The notes: a model not told the origin generated them from the sequence alone. A stretch of DNA of 64,000 nucleotides from Bacillus sp. ISL-37 (GCF_018613315.1 NZ_JAGGQL010000001.1:1-64000), one strand, 5' to 3'. Numbered from the stretch's first letter, positions 1 to 8,719 are shown. Numbers and translations: made by a program.

Positions 1-17
1 AGTTTCTCGACAGCCTG

Positions 18-46
18 AAGCAGGCTTAAATTGCCTGCTTGTTTTT
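18..46 (+). terminator. Rho-independent terminator of a gene upstream of the window
   Basis: An 8-bp stem (AAGCAGGC 18-25 with GCCTGCTT 33-40) with a 7-nt loop is followed by GTTTTT on the plus strand. The opposite strand has no T-run, so it probably ends a plus-strand gene lying left of the window. Confidence 0.6.
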
Positions 47-65
47 CCTTTTGGATTCTACTTAA

Positions 66-644
66 TTAGACCTTAAACATTCCACCGAAACCTTTGACGA
101 GCGAAGATACCTGGGTCACGGCATTCATCATCTGTCCTGCAGTATCTACCATTTTATTGACATCCAAATTGCCATCCTGGCTTTTGAAAGAGTTCATGAT
201 GGATTGCAGGCCAGAAGGCTGCTTAGGCATGAAAGCATATTGTGGATATGGGTTGAAGTTCTGATAATCTGCTTGCGGGTTATAGTACCCGTAGATAGGG
301 TCACCCTCAGGCTCAAGCGGGTTTTGGAAAAGCATCTTAGAATAGTCATTCTTGCTTCCAGCCATCGGGTTAGGCTGATTCCAATAAGGATTCCCTTGTT
401 GCATATTTGGATTCATAGGGTTGCCCTGCTGCATATATGGATTCACCGGTTTCTCCTGCTGCGTATATTGGTTTTGCCAATTTCCTGGCATCGCATTCCA
501 ATATGGATTGTTATACTGTTGAGGGAGCGGTTGCTGCCGGTTCAAACCTTGGTTATTCCCATATAAAAAATTCGGATCGTGATTATATTGATATTCCCAC
601 CATTGTGGATGATTGGTATTGGTCTTATTCCTGCGGCCAAACAT
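66..644 (-). CDS. yppG: YppG family protein, Asn/Gln/Pro-rich
   Basis: A 192-residue low-complexity protein. The N-terminal half is rich in Asn, Gln, Pro, Tyr and Trp, with near-repeats of QQGNPMNPNMQQGNPYW type around residues 70-95. The C-terminal 45 residues look like a compact amphipathic segment. No signal peptide or membrane helix is visible. The composition resembles Bacillus spore-coat-associated proteins, but function is not established here. The start at 644 is chosen because GGAGGAGG lies 9 bases upstream; an ATG at 671 would place that ribosome site inside the gene. It diverges from yppF, as expected for the yppG-yppF-yppE neighbourhood of B. subtilis. Identity rests on composition and position. 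Confidence 0.75.
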   Translation of the reverse strand: MFGRRNKTNTNHPQWWEYQYNHDPNFLYGNNQGLNRQQPLPQQYNNPYWNAMPGNWQNQYTQQEKPVNPYMQQGNPMNPNMQQGNPYWNQPNPMAGSKNDYSKMLFQNPLEPEGDPIYGYYNPQADYQNFNPYPQYAFMPKQPSGLQSIMNSFKSQDGNLDVNKMVDTAGQMMNAVTQVSSLVKGFGGMFKV

Positions 645-835
645 GGCGAACATCCTCCTCCAAGTTTTCATTACGATATTATATGTTATTGCCGCCCAGT
701 TGGTGATAAGGCTGGAAGGTACTTCCGTTTTTGTCTAACAATGAAATATGTTGTCGGAAGTTTCAATTTTTGAAAAATAGAAGACCATTCCAATTTCATG
801 ATACGATTATTTCAAATGATGGAGGAGGATGAAAA

Positions 836-1033
836 ATGAACGTTCACGAACTAAAAAATCTATTTGCTGAGACAAAAGAATACACTCCGGAACATGTAAA
901 TGAATTGCTCGATTTTACTAAAAAATCGTACATTCAGAATGAAATTACCATTATAGAATACCGGAATCTGGTTCGTGAGCTGGAATTGCAAGGAGCTTTC
1001 ATTCCCGAGGATCAGAAAGAATTATCCATATAA
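836..1033 (+). CDS. yppF: YppF family small protein
   Basis: A 65-residue, acidic, mostly helical protein preceded by a strong GGAGGAGG ribosome binding site. It has no membrane segment or recognisable catalytic motif. Its place between yppG and yppE matches B. subtilis yppF, a family of unknown function. It is convergent with yppE and shares a hairpin terminator with it. Identity is by position and size, with moderate sequence resemblance from memory. Confidence 0.75.
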   Translation: MNVHELKNLFAETKEYTPEHVNELLDFTKKSYIQNEITIIEYRNLVRELELQGAFIPEDQKELSI

Positions 1034-1040
1034 AAAGATT

Positions 1041-1064
1041 GAAGCACCAGTTCTCTGGTGCTTC
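1041..1064. terminator. Bidirectional terminator between yppF and yppE
   Basis: A perfect 10-bp stem (GAAGCACCAG 1041-1050 with CTGGTGCTTC 1055-1064) and TTCT loop. T-rich tracts follow on both strands, so it can end yppF (+) and yppE (-). Confidence 0.8.
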
Positions 1065-1071
1065 TTTACTT

Positions 1072-1452
1072 TCACTTTCTTGTTTTCTCGACGGCAATGA
1101 TCATGCTGTTCAATATGAATTCAACTGACTGGATTTGATCAAGGAATCTTTTTTTGCTTGTTTCAGGAAAAAAAGCCTGGACAGAAATGACTTCCAAATA
1201 GTCCGCCGCTGTTTCAATTTGATTAGCATGAAGATTCTTTGGTCTATTTTCCCTAATCCATTGGCCTGCTGATTCTCTCCACGCATCTGCTGCCAATTTC
1301 ACCTCATCAGCGAATGGCTTAACTTCTGAATGAAAATCACCCCTTACTCCCTCTTCCTTTGAGAGTTGAAATCGTTTATGAGCCGTTTCCACATCAACCA
1401 GCAGTTTTTTGGATAATGTAAGAATGTTATTTTCTATTTCCACTTTAATCAC
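1072..1452 (-). CDS. yppE: YppE-like DUF1798 protein
   Basis: An approximately 126-residue soluble, all-helical protein that I read as the YppE/DUF1798 family, whose B. subtilis member has a solved helical-bundle structure and no known function. The motif ETAHKRFQ near the N terminus and WIRENRPKNLH in the middle are the most distinctive stretches. The open frame reaches 1515, but an ATG there would overlap the upstream gene's terminator and lacks a ribosome site. I therefore prefer a GTG at 1452 or 1443; neither has a strong Shine-Dalgarno sequence, so the start is uncertain. It sits convergent to yppF and downstream of the yppD-like gene. Confidence 0.7.
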   Translation of the reverse strand: MIKVEIENNILTLSKKLLVDVETAHKRFQLSKEEGVRGDFHSEVKPFADEVKLAADAWRESAGQWIRENRPKNLHANQIETAADYLEVISVQAFFPETSKKRFLDQIQSVEFILNSMIIAVEKTRK

Positions 1453-1513
1453 ACTTTCTTTATATCTATTTATTTTTTGTTCATGTTTATGATCTTTCTT
1501 AATGACCTTATAC

Positions 1514-1546
1514 AAAAAAGTAGCCTTCTGTTAAGAAAGCTACTTT
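1514..1546 (-). terminator. Terminator of the yppD-like gene
   Basis: On the minus strand a 13-bp stem (1534-1546 with 1517-1529, one G-U pair) and 4-nt loop is followed by TTTTTT. It lies 25 bases after the stop of the 1572-1826 gene. Confidence 0.75.
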
Positions 1547-1571
1547 AAAGATGAATCCATTCTAATATAAA

Positions 1572-1826
1572 TTAAAAACTCAATTCAAGTTTTAGAGAGG
1601 ATTGCTCAGATTTTGCTTGTAATTCAGATTTTATCAACTTAGGCAGCTTGCCTTCCATTCTATCTAAAAAAATGCCTGTTTCTCTTAATTGTGATGAATG
1701 TGTCAGGCACATTGTTTCCCGGACTTCCATTAAAGATTCATGCAGGTTGATATCCGTCTCTTCAAGGCTATGGGCCATATCAGTCAACATCCCTAAAATC
1801 TCTTCTTTTTCAATTCCTGGTCTCAT
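1572..1826 (-). CDS. Small helical protein, positional YppD candidate
   Basis: An 84-residue acidic protein with no membrane segment; the pattern of Leu/Ile every 3-4 residues predicts helices. GGGAGAG lies 8 bases upstream of the ATG and a good terminator follows, so expression is likely. It occupies the place of yppD in the B. subtilis order, but I do not recognise the sequence well enough to assert the symbol. No function can be inferred. Confidence 0.6.
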   Translation of the reverse strand: MRPGIEKEEILGMLTDMAHSLEETDINLHESLMEVRETMCLTHSSQLRETGIFLDRMEGKLPKLIKSELQAKSEQSSLKLELSF

Positions 1827-2036
1827 CGGTCAATCTCTCCCAACTATAGTTATTTTAAGGTCTGGCAGTATGCACCCTGCTGAACGACAACGAATCCTCT
1901 ATAAGGAAATATAGGAACATAACTTGTAAATTCTACTTCTTGCTGAAACCTCCTTCACCGTTGACAAAACTAGAAGGAATTCGCCAAACAAAGTGCTTTT
2001 CAGCATCAATCTTTACAGCCTTCGACATTCAATTGC

Positions 2037-2066
2037 CGAATGAAAAAACAGCAAATGAACAAACTA
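2037..2066 (+). promoter_or_regulatory. Possible sigma-G promoter of sspM
   Basis: CGAATG (2037-2042) and CAAACTA (2060-2066) are separated by 17 bases, resembling the forespore sigma-G consensus. The predicted start would leave a very short leader, with the ribosome site at its 5' end. The match is imperfect. Confidence 0.35.
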
Positions 2067-2084
2067 ATCTCGGGAGGTGTTCAC

Positions 2085-2192
2085 ATGAATAAAAAACAAC
2101 AAAAAACCGCGCAGCAGCCTAATAAAACCGCTGAGAAGAAAACAGGGTATGGCGACAAAAAGCTGGAAGGACCAAACCGTCCGGCAGAGTGA
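2085..2192 (+). CDS. sspM: Small acid-soluble spore protein M (SspM)
   Basis: A 35-residue Lys/Gln-rich peptide beginning MNKKQQKTAQQ and ending DKKLEGPNRPAE. The C-terminal KKLxGPNRP signature is that of minor small acid-soluble spore protein SspM of Bacillus, made in the forespore. GGGAGGTG precedes the ATG by 7 bases. It lies between the yppD-like gene and yppC, as in B. subtilis. A decayed copy of the 130-bp intergenic repeat and a strong terminator follow. Confidence 0.85.
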   Translation: MNKKQQKTAQQPNKTAEKKTGYGDKKLEGPNRPAE

Positions 2193-2196
2193 ACCA

Positions 2197-2270
2197 TAAA
2201 GCGGAAGAGCCTCAATCAGCCGCAGCTTGACAAGCGACTCGAGGGGCTTTGCGCAATAGCTGGATTAAAC
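2197..2270 (+). repeat. Decayed copy of the 130-bp structured repeat
   Basis: Segments match the ends of the intact copies at 17519 and 45825: AGCGGAAGAGCCTC at the left, then CGACTCGAGGGGCT and AGCTGGATTAA at the right. The central part is missing. It lies directly after sspM and runs into its terminator. Confidence 0.65.
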
Positions 2271-2302
2271 AAAAAGCAAGGAGATCCCTTGCTTTTTTGT
2301 TT
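2267..2302. terminator. Bidirectional terminator between sspM and yppC
   Basis: A 15-bp stem (2267-2281 with 2287-2302, one bulged T) with a 5-nt loop and T/A-rich flanks on both strands. It serves convergent sspM (+) and yppC (-). Confidence 0.85.
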
Positions 2303-2305
2303 GGA

Positions 2306-3298
2306 TCAATTTGAATTGAATAAATCCTTCACCGATATCATGGCATGTAATTGTTTTTGCTTTTTTTTGTACCATTCCGTCAAATGAACAGGATGCCTGT
2401 GGTTGAGTTCCTGGCTAAACCACTTTTTGTGAAATTTTCTCTCCTTATACCAGTCACCTTGTTGATGGAAATGATGCTGAATGATTGGATAGGTACAGCG
2501 AAGGAATGGCGTATCTCTTTTTTTTTCGAAAGGAAAGTACTGTTCATAATCATGTCTTGAAGCAGTATGTTCTGTTTGGACTGCGAATTCCAGAAATAAC
2601 GGATAATACCTGTGGTCAAATAATATTGACGCAAGCCGCTTTCCAAGGTTTATTCTTTTACTGACGGATTTAAATCCATTTACACTCGCCCCGTAGAGTT
2701 CTCCCTCACACGTTGGAAACAGGACCGTACTGAAATGCAAATAATCTTCGAAGGAAAACATCATTGTGTTAAATACTCTCTTTTTATATACCGGATGCCT
2801 TATAACAGGATTATTGATCACATTCTGTTCATTGATTATCAAAGCTGTCATCAGCCTTTTTTTATCTCCCCGCTCCCAAAATACCTGCCATTCTTTTCCC
2901 ATAAACGTTGATACATCAAGGAATTTCAGCAAGTGAAACATTGGTGTGCTTTTTTTCGTCGAATAAGAGTATAAAAGGAGCTGCGAAAAGGCATCGCGGA
3001 ATATCAGCCAATTGGCTCTTTCATATGTGAGGAACAACCGTTGGCGTATAGGAAGATCCAGCATCTTGGGGAACCAATCTCCCTCAAGGTCGCACATATT
3101 ATAGCCGCCATTCCTTGAAACCATGCTGGCCAGGAACGCCCAAATCATTTCGGGATATTCCAGATAAAAATTAAGATACGCTCTAGTTCTTGAGATGTTG
3201 TCCAAATTTAGATGGTCAGTTTCCAGCCTTATTTTTTGTATGATCTCGGCTTCATGGTCAGACAGCAGATGAAATTGAGGATTTTGGGTTATTGACAC
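2306..3298 (-). CDS. yppC: YppC, DUF2515 family protein
   Basis: A 330-residue soluble protein of the DUF2515 family, function unknown. The N-terminal region carries NISRTRAYLNFYLEYPE and FLASMVSRNGGYNM, which resembles my recollection of B. subtilis YppC (RTEAYLQFY, AHMVSRNGGWNM). No signal peptide or catalytic signature is visible. Start is a GTG at 3298; AAGG is close upstream, so the exact start is not secure. It is divergent from recU, as in B. subtilis. Confidence 0.85.
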   Translation of the reverse strand: MSITQNPQFHLLSDHEAEIIQKIRLETDHLNLDNISRTRAYLNFYLEYPEMIWAFLASMVSRNGGYNMCDLEGDWFPKMLDLPIRQRLFLTYERANWLIFRDAFSQLLLYSYSTKKSTPMFHLLKFLDVSTFMGKEWQVFWERGDKKRLMTALIINEQNVINNPVIRHPVYKKRVFNTMMFSFEDYLHFSTVLFPTCEGELYGASVNGFKSVSKRINLGKRLASILFDHRYYPLFLEFAVQTEHTASRHDYEQYFPFEKKRDTPFLRCTYPIIQHHFHQQGDWYKERKFHKKWFSQELNHRHPVHLTEWYKKKQKQLHAMISVKDLFNSN

Positions 3299-3380
3299 AC
3301 CTTTTCTCTTCCTTTTCTATAGGTTCTTTATAGGGTGAATTGAAATGAGGCTTTTTATTCAACCAAAAACCGTTGATATT

Positions 3381-3389
3381 TGGTATGAT
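3381..3389 (+). promoter_or_regulatory. Likely extended -10 promoter of recU-ponA
   Basis: TGGTATGAT provides an extended -10 (TGnTATGAT) about 27 bases before the recU start. No convincing -35 lies upstream, which is common with extended -10 elements. Confidence 0.4.
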
Positions 3390-3415
3390 ATAGAGTAGTC
3401 TGCGAGGTGGTCAGC

Positions 3416-4033
3416 TTGATATTCAATTATCCAAATGGTAAAAAATATACGCCAAATGCAAATAAAGAGCCCGCAAAAAAAGCCAGTGTGCAAAAAAATG
3501 CAGCCTATAGTAATAGAGGAATGACATTGGAGGAGGACTTGAATGAAACAAACTCCTACTATGTTGACCGGGGCATAGCGGTCATCCATAAAAAACCGAC
3601 ACCCGTTCAAATCGTTAATGTGGATTATCCGCGCAGGAGTGCAGCTGTTATAAAAGAGGCATACTTTAAACAAGCTTCTACTACAGACTATAATGGAGTT
3701 TACAAGGGAAGGTATATTGATTTTGAAGCTAAAGAGACTAAGTTTTCAACATCGTTCCCATTGAAAAACTTCCATGAACATCAGATTGTCCATATGAAAG
3801 CTGTGCTTGAGCAAGGAGGTATATGTTTTGTCATCCTCCGCTTCTCCTCGGAAGAAGAGATCTACATGCTGGAAGTGAGCCATTTGCTGTCTTTCTGGGA
3901 AAGAATGCAAAATGGCGGCAGGAAGTCAATCACAAAGGAAGAAGTCATCGAATTCGGCCATCAGATACCCCTTGGCCTTCACCCAAGGATTGACTATATA
4001 AAAGTTATCGATTATCTTTATAAACTTAGTTAG
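3416..4033 (+). CDS. recU: Holliday junction resolvase RecU
   Basis: A 205-residue Holliday-junction-specific endonuclease that resolves recombination intermediates and aids chromosome segregation. The nuclease core is visible as [15 protein letters not shown] (32-46), [11 protein letters not shown] (89-99) and IDFEAKET (101-108). D91, D102, E104 and K106 are the probable metal-binding/catalytic residues of the restriction-endonuclease-like fold. The TTG at 3416 is chosen as start: GAGGTGG ends 5 bases before it and the resulting N terminus ([11 protein letters not shown]) matches RecU proteins. A GTG at 3407 is in frame but overlaps the ribosome site. It precedes ponA by 32 bases, the conserved recU-ponA pair. 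Confidence 0.96.
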   Translation: MIFNYPNGKKYTPNANKEPAKKASVQKNAAYSNRGMTLEEDLNETNSYYVDRGIAVIHKKPTPVQIVNVDYPRRSAAVIKEAYFKQASTTDYNGVYKGRYIDFEAKETKFSTSFPLKNFHEHQIVHMKAVLEQGGICFVILRFSSEEEIYMLEVSHLLSFWERMQNGGRKSITKEEVIEFGHQIPLGLHPRIDYIKVIDYLYKLS

Positions 4034-4065
4034 TGTTTTTATTGCGAGAAAGGAATGAACTATAA

Positions 4066-6612
4066 ATGGCACAAAAACCTCAAACTAGAGAGGAGCGCCG
4101 AAGACAACAGGCAGCCAAGACTAAGAAAACAAAAGGCAAGAAAGCGAATAAAGGAATGTTCAAGAAAATTTTCCTTACGCTGATTGCCCTTGGCATCATC
4201 GGCATGTTGACCGGAATCGCTACCTTCGCATTCATGATACAGGATACTCCAAAACTTGATGAGTCCTTGCTCAAAGACCCTATATCTTCTAAGATCTATG
4301 ATAAAGATAAAGAGCTTGTAACAGAAGTAGGCTCGCAGAACCGGGATTATGTAGCTTATGAGGATATACCAAAACTAGTGGAAAACGCCTTTTTAGCGAC
4401 AGAGGATGTAAGATTCTATAAACATAATGGTATCGACGTAATCCGTCTTGGAGGGGCCGTTATAGCAAACATAACTGACGGCTTTGGATCCGAAGGTGCT
4501 TCCACCATTACACAGCAAGTTGTCAAAAACTACTTCCTTGGCTTTGAAAAAACGATCTCAAGGAAAGCACAAGAAGCATGGCTAGCTTACCAGCTTGAAC
4601 AAAAGTATACAAAGCAGCAAATCTTTGAAATGTATGTAAATAAAATTTATATGTCAGAGAATATGCACGGTGTCCTGACTGCATCAAAGACATACTTTGG
4701 TAAAGATGATTTAAGTGAGCTTGAGCTTCATGAAGCCGCTCTGCTTGCAGGTATGCCTCAGAGCCCTAATAATTACAATCCTTTTACGAACCCTGAAAAA
4801 GCGGAGAAGCGAAGGAACACTGTATTATATCTGATGCATCAGCACGGGATCATTTCACAGGAAGAGAAAGAAAATGCACAAAAGATCCCTGTTGAATCCA
4901 GCCTTGTTAAGGAAGAAAACAGAAAGAATAAGAATGAAGAACCCTTCGATGCTTTTGTTGACATGGTAATCGAGGAAGTAACAGAAAAAACCGATTTTGA
5001 TATTTTTTCCGATGGACTTGAAATTTATACAACACTAGATCAAAATGCACAAAAACATGTAGAGAACATCCTTAATACAGATGCTGCTGTGCAATTCCCT
5101 AATGATGAAATGCAGGCCGGCATTACGCTGCTTGATACGAAAACCGGGGAAATACGCGCAATTGGCGGCGGCAGGAAGCAGCAGGTAAAGCGAGGCCTCA
5201 ATTACGCCATCGATGTAACAAGACAGCCAGGATCAACCATTAAGCCAATCCTTGACTATGGACCTGCGATCGAGCATTTGCGTTGGGGTACCTACCATAT
5301 GCTTGAAGATAAACCTATGACCTATTCAAACGGAGATCCAATTGGAAACTGGAACGACAAATATAACGGCATCATGACAATGAGGATGGCCCTGGCAAAA
5401 TCGATCAACATCCCTGCCCTACAGGCCTTTCAGGCAGTAGGTCTTGATAAGGCAAGAGAATTCGGGGTTAAACTTGGTTTAACACTGAATGATCCTTTTT
5501 ATGAATCAGCTTCGATTGGTGCTAAAGAAATAGCTCCAATTGAAATGGCTGGTGCATATGCAGCCTTTGGTAACAATGGTTTCTTTACGGAGCCATACTC
5601 AGTCAAAAAGGTTGTACTCCGTGACAAGACAGAAATTGATCTAACACCTGAGACTGAAGTGGTCATGAAAGATTACACTGCCTTCATGATTTCCGATATG
5701 CTGAAGACGGCGATCAAACAAGGTACAGGAGCAACTTACGCAAACATTCCAAACCTTCATGTTGCCGGAAAGACAGGAACAACGAACTACACACCGGAAG
5801 ATATCAAAAAATGGGGAATTAAAAATGGCGGTGTCCCTGATTCTTGGTTTGTAGGCTATACAACAAGATATACTGCATCCGTTTGGACTGGTTATAGCGA
5901 CAGAAAGACGGCACTGTACGGTAATGAACAAAAAATATCACAGACTTTGTTCAAGAATCTGATGACCTATGTATCTAAAGACGTAGATACACCTGACTTT
6001 ACTGTTCCAAAGAGTGTTGAAAGAGTTAAAATCGAAAAAGGTACGATGCCTGCAAAGCTTGCAAGTGAGTATACTCCAAAGGATGAAATCCTTTACGAGT
6101 GGGCTGTAAAGGGCAATGTTCCTAAGGAAACTTCCAAGAAGTTTGAAAAGCTTGAAACTCCTTCAAAGCTTGAAGCAAAATACGATGAATCGAAAAATGA
6201 AATCATCCTGAGCTGGGAATTCAATCAGGAGAACAAAGAGGATATCCAATTCGAGGTTACCGCATCCCTTGATGAGGGTCCTGAGCAACCACTGACCACT
6301 ACAGCAGAGACAGGATTAAAAATCGCCAATGCAGTTCCAGGCGGAATTTATTCATTCAAAGTCACAGCGATACGTGATGAACAGCGTTCTGATCCAGCCA
6401 CCCTTAAAGTCGAAGTTCCAGAACCACTCCTGCCAGAACCAGAAGATGGCGAGAATGAAAATGAAGAAGATGAGAATGAAGTAGGAAATGAAGATGGCCA
6501 AGGTAATGGTAATGGTAATGGTAATGGTAACGGTAACGGAAATGGAAATGGTGACGGTAACGGCGACGGAAATAATAATGGGAACAACAATGGTGATGGG
6601 GATGACGATTAA
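4066..6612 (+). CDS. ponA: Penicillin-binding protein 1A/1B (class A)
   Basis: An 848-residue bifunctional glycosyltransferase/transpeptidase that polymerises and crosslinks peptidoglycan. A basic cytoplasmic tail (1-33) precedes a transmembrane helix (about 34-57). The GT51 domain carries ATEDVRFYKHNG with catalytic E113 and GASTITQQ. The transpeptidase domain has STIK (catalytic S390, K393), SIN (446-448) and KTGTT (569-573). A fibronectin type III-like segment lies at about 690-780. The C terminus is an acidic stretch followed by a Gly-Asn/Gly-Asp repeat tail, encoded by a slippage-prone simple repeat (about 6500-6600). AAAGGA lies upstream of the ATG. It is cotranscribed with recU and ends at a strong hairpin. 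Confidence 0.97.
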   Translation: MAQKPQTREERRRQQAAKTKKTKGKKANKGMFKKIFLTLIALGIIGMLTGIATFAFMIQDTPKLDESLLKDPISSKIYDKDKELVTEVGSQNRDYVAYEDIPKLVENAFLATEDVRFYKHNGIDVIRLGGAVIANITDGFGSEGASTITQQVVKNYFLGFEKTISRKAQEAWLAYQLEQKYTKQQIFEMYVNKIYMSENMHGVLTASKTYFGKDDLSELELHEAALLAGMPQSPNNYNPFTNPEKAEKRRNTVLYLMHQHGIISQEEKENAQKIPVESSLVKEENRKNKNEEPFDAFVDMVIEEVTEKTDFDIFSDGLEIYTTLDQNAQKHVENILNTDAAVQFPNDEMQAGITLLDTKTGEIRAIGGGRKQQVKRGLNYAIDVTRQPGSTIKPILDYGPAIEHLRWGTYHMLEDKPMTYSNGDPIGNWNDKYNGIMTMRMALAKSINIPALQAFQAVGLDKAREFGVKLGLTLNDPFYESASIGAKEIAPIEMAGAYAAFGNNGFFTEPYSVKKVVLRDKTEIDLTPETEVVMKDYTAFMISDMLKTAIKQGTGATYANIPNLHVAGKTGTTNYTPEDIKKWGIKNGGVPDSWFVGYTTRYTASVWTGYSDRKTALYGNEQKISQTLFKNLMTYVSKDVDTPDFTVPKSVERVKIEKGTMPAKLASEYTPKDEILYEWAVKGNVPKETSKKFEKLETPSKLEAKYDESKNEIILSWEFNQENKEDIQFEVTASLDEGPEQPLTTTAETGLKIANAVPGGIYSFKVTAIRDEQRSDPATLKVEVPEPLLPEPEDGENENEEDENEVGNEDGQGNGNGNGNGNGNGNGNGDGNGDGNNNGNNNGDGDDD

Positions 6613-6641
6613 TCTCCCTTCCAGAACTCAATAACAACGAT

Positions 6642-6682
6642 AAAAAACAAACGTCCTGACTCAATCAGGACGTTTGTTTTTT
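6642..6682. terminator. Bidirectional terminator between ponA and ypoC
   Basis: A perfect 18-bp stem (6642-6659 with 6665-6682) with loop CTCAA; the arms end in A and T runs, so it works in both directions. The ypoC stop codon (6661-6663) lies in the loop region. Confidence 0.92.
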
Positions 6683-7038
6683 GCTCTATTTAAGGCCACT
6701 TGTTTAGCGGACTGCTTTTCCTGTTCAGCGAACAATTCTGCAAGTTGTTTATAAGAATGAAAAAGTTTGGGTCTTGATACGATAAAATTAAGCCTTTCCT
6801 CAACATTCACCGGCTTAATCTTACAATCTTTAATACAATACTTATCCGGACTCAGGCTATTTGAAATAATAAGAAACTGTTCAAATAATTCTATCGCCCT
6901 CATCATCAATGGCAGTGCCCTATCGCTATCTCTGTTCTTGAAGTGGATGTCTAGTTCAAACTTGCACTGGTCCCATTCACTGAGGACCCTCTCCACTGCT
7001 TGTACATAATCCTGAAAGGAAATATCTGTTCTTTCCAT
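6661..7038 (-). CDS. ypoC: YpoC family protein
   Basis: A 125-residue soluble helical protein of the YpoC family, function unknown. A Lys/Arg-rich C terminus (NRAKNKRPD) follows a helical core. It starts at the same base where nth ends, so the two are translationally coupled, matching B. subtilis dnaD-nth-ypoC. Its stop lies inside the shared terminator with ponA. Confidence 0.85.
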   Translation of the reverse strand: MERTDISFQDYVQAVERVLSEWDQCKFELDIHFKNRDSDRALPLMMRAIELFEQFLIISNSLSPDKYCIKDCKIKPVNVEERLNFIVSRPKLFHSYKQLAELFAEQEKQSAKQVALNRAKNKRPD

Positions 7039-7688
7039 TACGCTTTGGCTCTCATTCTTTTTTTACCCTCTCTGCATACATCCAGTAAAGGACATGTTTC
7101 ACACTTGGGATTCTGGGCTTTACAATGGTATCGTCCAAAGAAAATCATCCTGTGATGCGTAATGGACCATTCTTCCTCAGGAACCTTTCTCATCAATGTC
7201 TTCTCAACCTCAAGAACTGAATCCTTCCAGCGGCAAAAAGCCAGGCGTTTGCTGACCCGCTCCACATGTGTATCAACTGCAATGGCAGGTATCCCGAAAG
7301 CGACTGAAACCACGACATTGGCTGTTTTACGCCCAACGCCAGGAAGCTTCGTCAATTCATCCCTGTCCCGCGGAACCTCACCGCCATACTCATCAATAAT
7401 CATTCTGGAAAGCTTTTGGATGTTTTTCGCTTTATTGCGATATAATCCAATTGACCGGATGTCCTCTTGCAGTTCTTCCAATGAAACACTCAAAAAATCC
7501 TCAGGACTTTTGTATTTTTGGAATAAGTTTTTGGTCACCTTATTCACCAGGGCATCAGTGCACTGAGCAGATAGGGCGACTGCAATGACAAGTTCAAAAG
7601 GATTTGAGTGAACCAGCTCGCAATGGGCATTAGGAAACATCCTACCCATTTCATCAAGGCAAAACCGGATTTGCTGTTTATTTAACAT
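7038..7688 (-). CDS. nth: Endonuclease III
   Basis: A 216-residue DNA glycosylase/AP lyase that removes oxidised pyrimidines in base-excision repair. The helix-hairpin-helix LPGVGRKTANV contains catalytic K121, and AVDTHVERVSKRL contains D139. A [4Fe-4S] cluster loop has the canonical spacing C189-x6-C196-x2-C199-x5-C205. The ATG at 7688 is preferred because GGTGAG lies 4-5 bases before it and the N terminus MLNKQQIRFCLDE matches the family; in-frame GTGs at 7697-7700 would overlap that site. It lies between dnaD and ypoC. Confidence 0.96.
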   Translation of the reverse strand: MLNKQQIRFCLDEMGRMFPNAHCELVHSNPFELVIAVALSAQCTDALVNKVTKNLFQKYKSPEDFLSVSLEELQEDIRSIGLYRNKAKNIQKLSRMIIDEYGGEVPRDRDELTKLPGVGRKTANVVVSVAFGIPAIAVDTHVERVSKRLAFCRWKDSVLEVEKTLMRKVPEEEWSITHHRMIFFGRYHCKAQNPKCETCPLLDVCREGKKRMRAKA

Positions 7689-7756
7689 ATATCTCACCAC
7701 ATTTCTAAATTTACGACTTTCAATACAATTAAGACATCACACCTCGAAAAGAACCT

Positions 7757-7785
7757 AAAAAAAGAGAGAATAGATGAATTCTCTC
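7757..7785 (-). terminator. Terminator after dnaD
   Basis: A minus-strand 8-bp stem (GAGAGAAT/ATTCTCTC, 7778-7785 with 7764-7771) with a 6-nt loop, followed by seven T residues. It starts 8 bases after the dnaD stop, suggesting dnaD and nth are at least partly uncoupled. Confidence 0.8.
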
Positions 7786-7792
7786 GTTACAA

Positions 7793-8500
7793 TTACTGTT
7801 CAAGCCAGTTATAAAAGGGAACAGGATTCGCAGAAACTTTGGGTTCTTCCTTCCCTGTCTTTTGAGCACTCTGGTGCTGCCTGAATTTCCTTCCATAACT
7901 TTTGGCTTGTTCGATCGTCTTGATCCCATTCTTCTTCCATTCAAAAAGAATCCGGTCTATGTACCGAAAATTCAATTTGCCAGAAATGACAGCTTCTCTT
8001 AATGCAGCTTTAATGATGATAGGGTCATGGTGATCATCATCCATCCACATTGCCAGAGACTCACATTCAAATGGTGATAACGGCCGGCCGAATTCCCTCT
8101 CAAATGCTGTATATAAATCCGTTTCTTCCTTCTGGTTGGTCATCTCTTTTTCCTGTTTCCGTTTGAGCATAAACTGATCAAACAGCTTTTCCCATAACGG
8201 TTCCAGGGAATATTTTTCATATCTGATTCCGTCCGTAGAATTCCCGTCACTTATCGATATAAACCCTCTTTGAATCAGTGCTCGGAGCAAATCTGTACAT
8301 TCGAAAGCCGATATCGTCATGCGGGCTGCAAGTTCCGTAGGCGTAGGAAATTCATTTCCTTTTTCAGAAAAATAGAATACATGAAGTAATAATGCTAATT
8401 CTTGTTCGTTCAATCTCATTTCTTTGTACTGCGTAAGCAATACAGCAGGAATCGTAACATTCCCCTCTTTCAGCCAATCTAACATATCTGCTTTTTTCAT
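7793..8500 (-). CDS. dnaD: Replication initiation/primosome protein DnaD
   Basis: A 235-residue protein that helps load the replicative helicase (with DnaB and DnaI) at oriC and restarting forks. The N-terminal winged-helix oligomerisation domain (about 1-115) and C-terminal DnaB/DnaD domain (about 130-200) are both present. The latter includes the YxxxIxxxW signature (YIDRILFEW) followed by KKNGIKT. The C terminus ends PFYNWLEQ, typical of DnaD. Start at 8500 follows AGAGGTG by 6 bases; an upstream GTG at 8509 overlaps that site. In B. subtilis asnS precedes dnaD, but here aspB is the next gene upstream. Confidence 0.95.
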   Translation of the reverse strand: MKKADMLDWLKEGNVTIPAVLLTQYKEMRLNEQELALLLHVFYFSEKGNEFPTPTELAARMTISAFECTDLLRALIQRGFISISDGNSTDGIRYEKYSLEPLWEKLFDQFMLKRKQEKEMTNQKEETDLYTAFEREFGRPLSPFECESLAMWMDDDHHDPIIIKAALREAVISGKLNFRYIDRILFEWKKNGIKTIEQAKSYGRKFRQHQSAQKTGKEEPKVSANPVPFYNWLEQ

Positions 8501-8643
8501 TCCGGACACCTCTTTTCATAGTATAGCATGAACAAGCCCGGCTGGTAATAAAATAGAAAAAGATTAAAAAGGGGAATAAGTCGAAAAATAGCAATAAAGA
8601 AAGCTTTACCAACAAAATAAAACAAACTTCCCTAAAATACAAC

Positions 8644-8666
8644 AAGGCCCGCAATGTACGGGCCTT
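8644..8666 (-). terminator. Probable terminator after aspB
   Basis: An 8-bp GC-rich stem (AAGGCCCG 8644-8651 with CGGGCCTT 8659-8666), followed on the minus strand by TTGTTGTATTTT. The T-tract is interrupted. Confidence 0.6.
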
Positions 8667-8719
8667 ATCCTTTGGTGTGTAATTTCTAAATAATTTCAGA
8701 AATCACTCGAACTTCGATA

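Noticed and set aside
6348-6590. Minus-strand Pro/Ser/Leu-rich frame opposite the ponA tail
   Set aside because: It is simply the complement of the Gly-Asn repeat and acidic tail.
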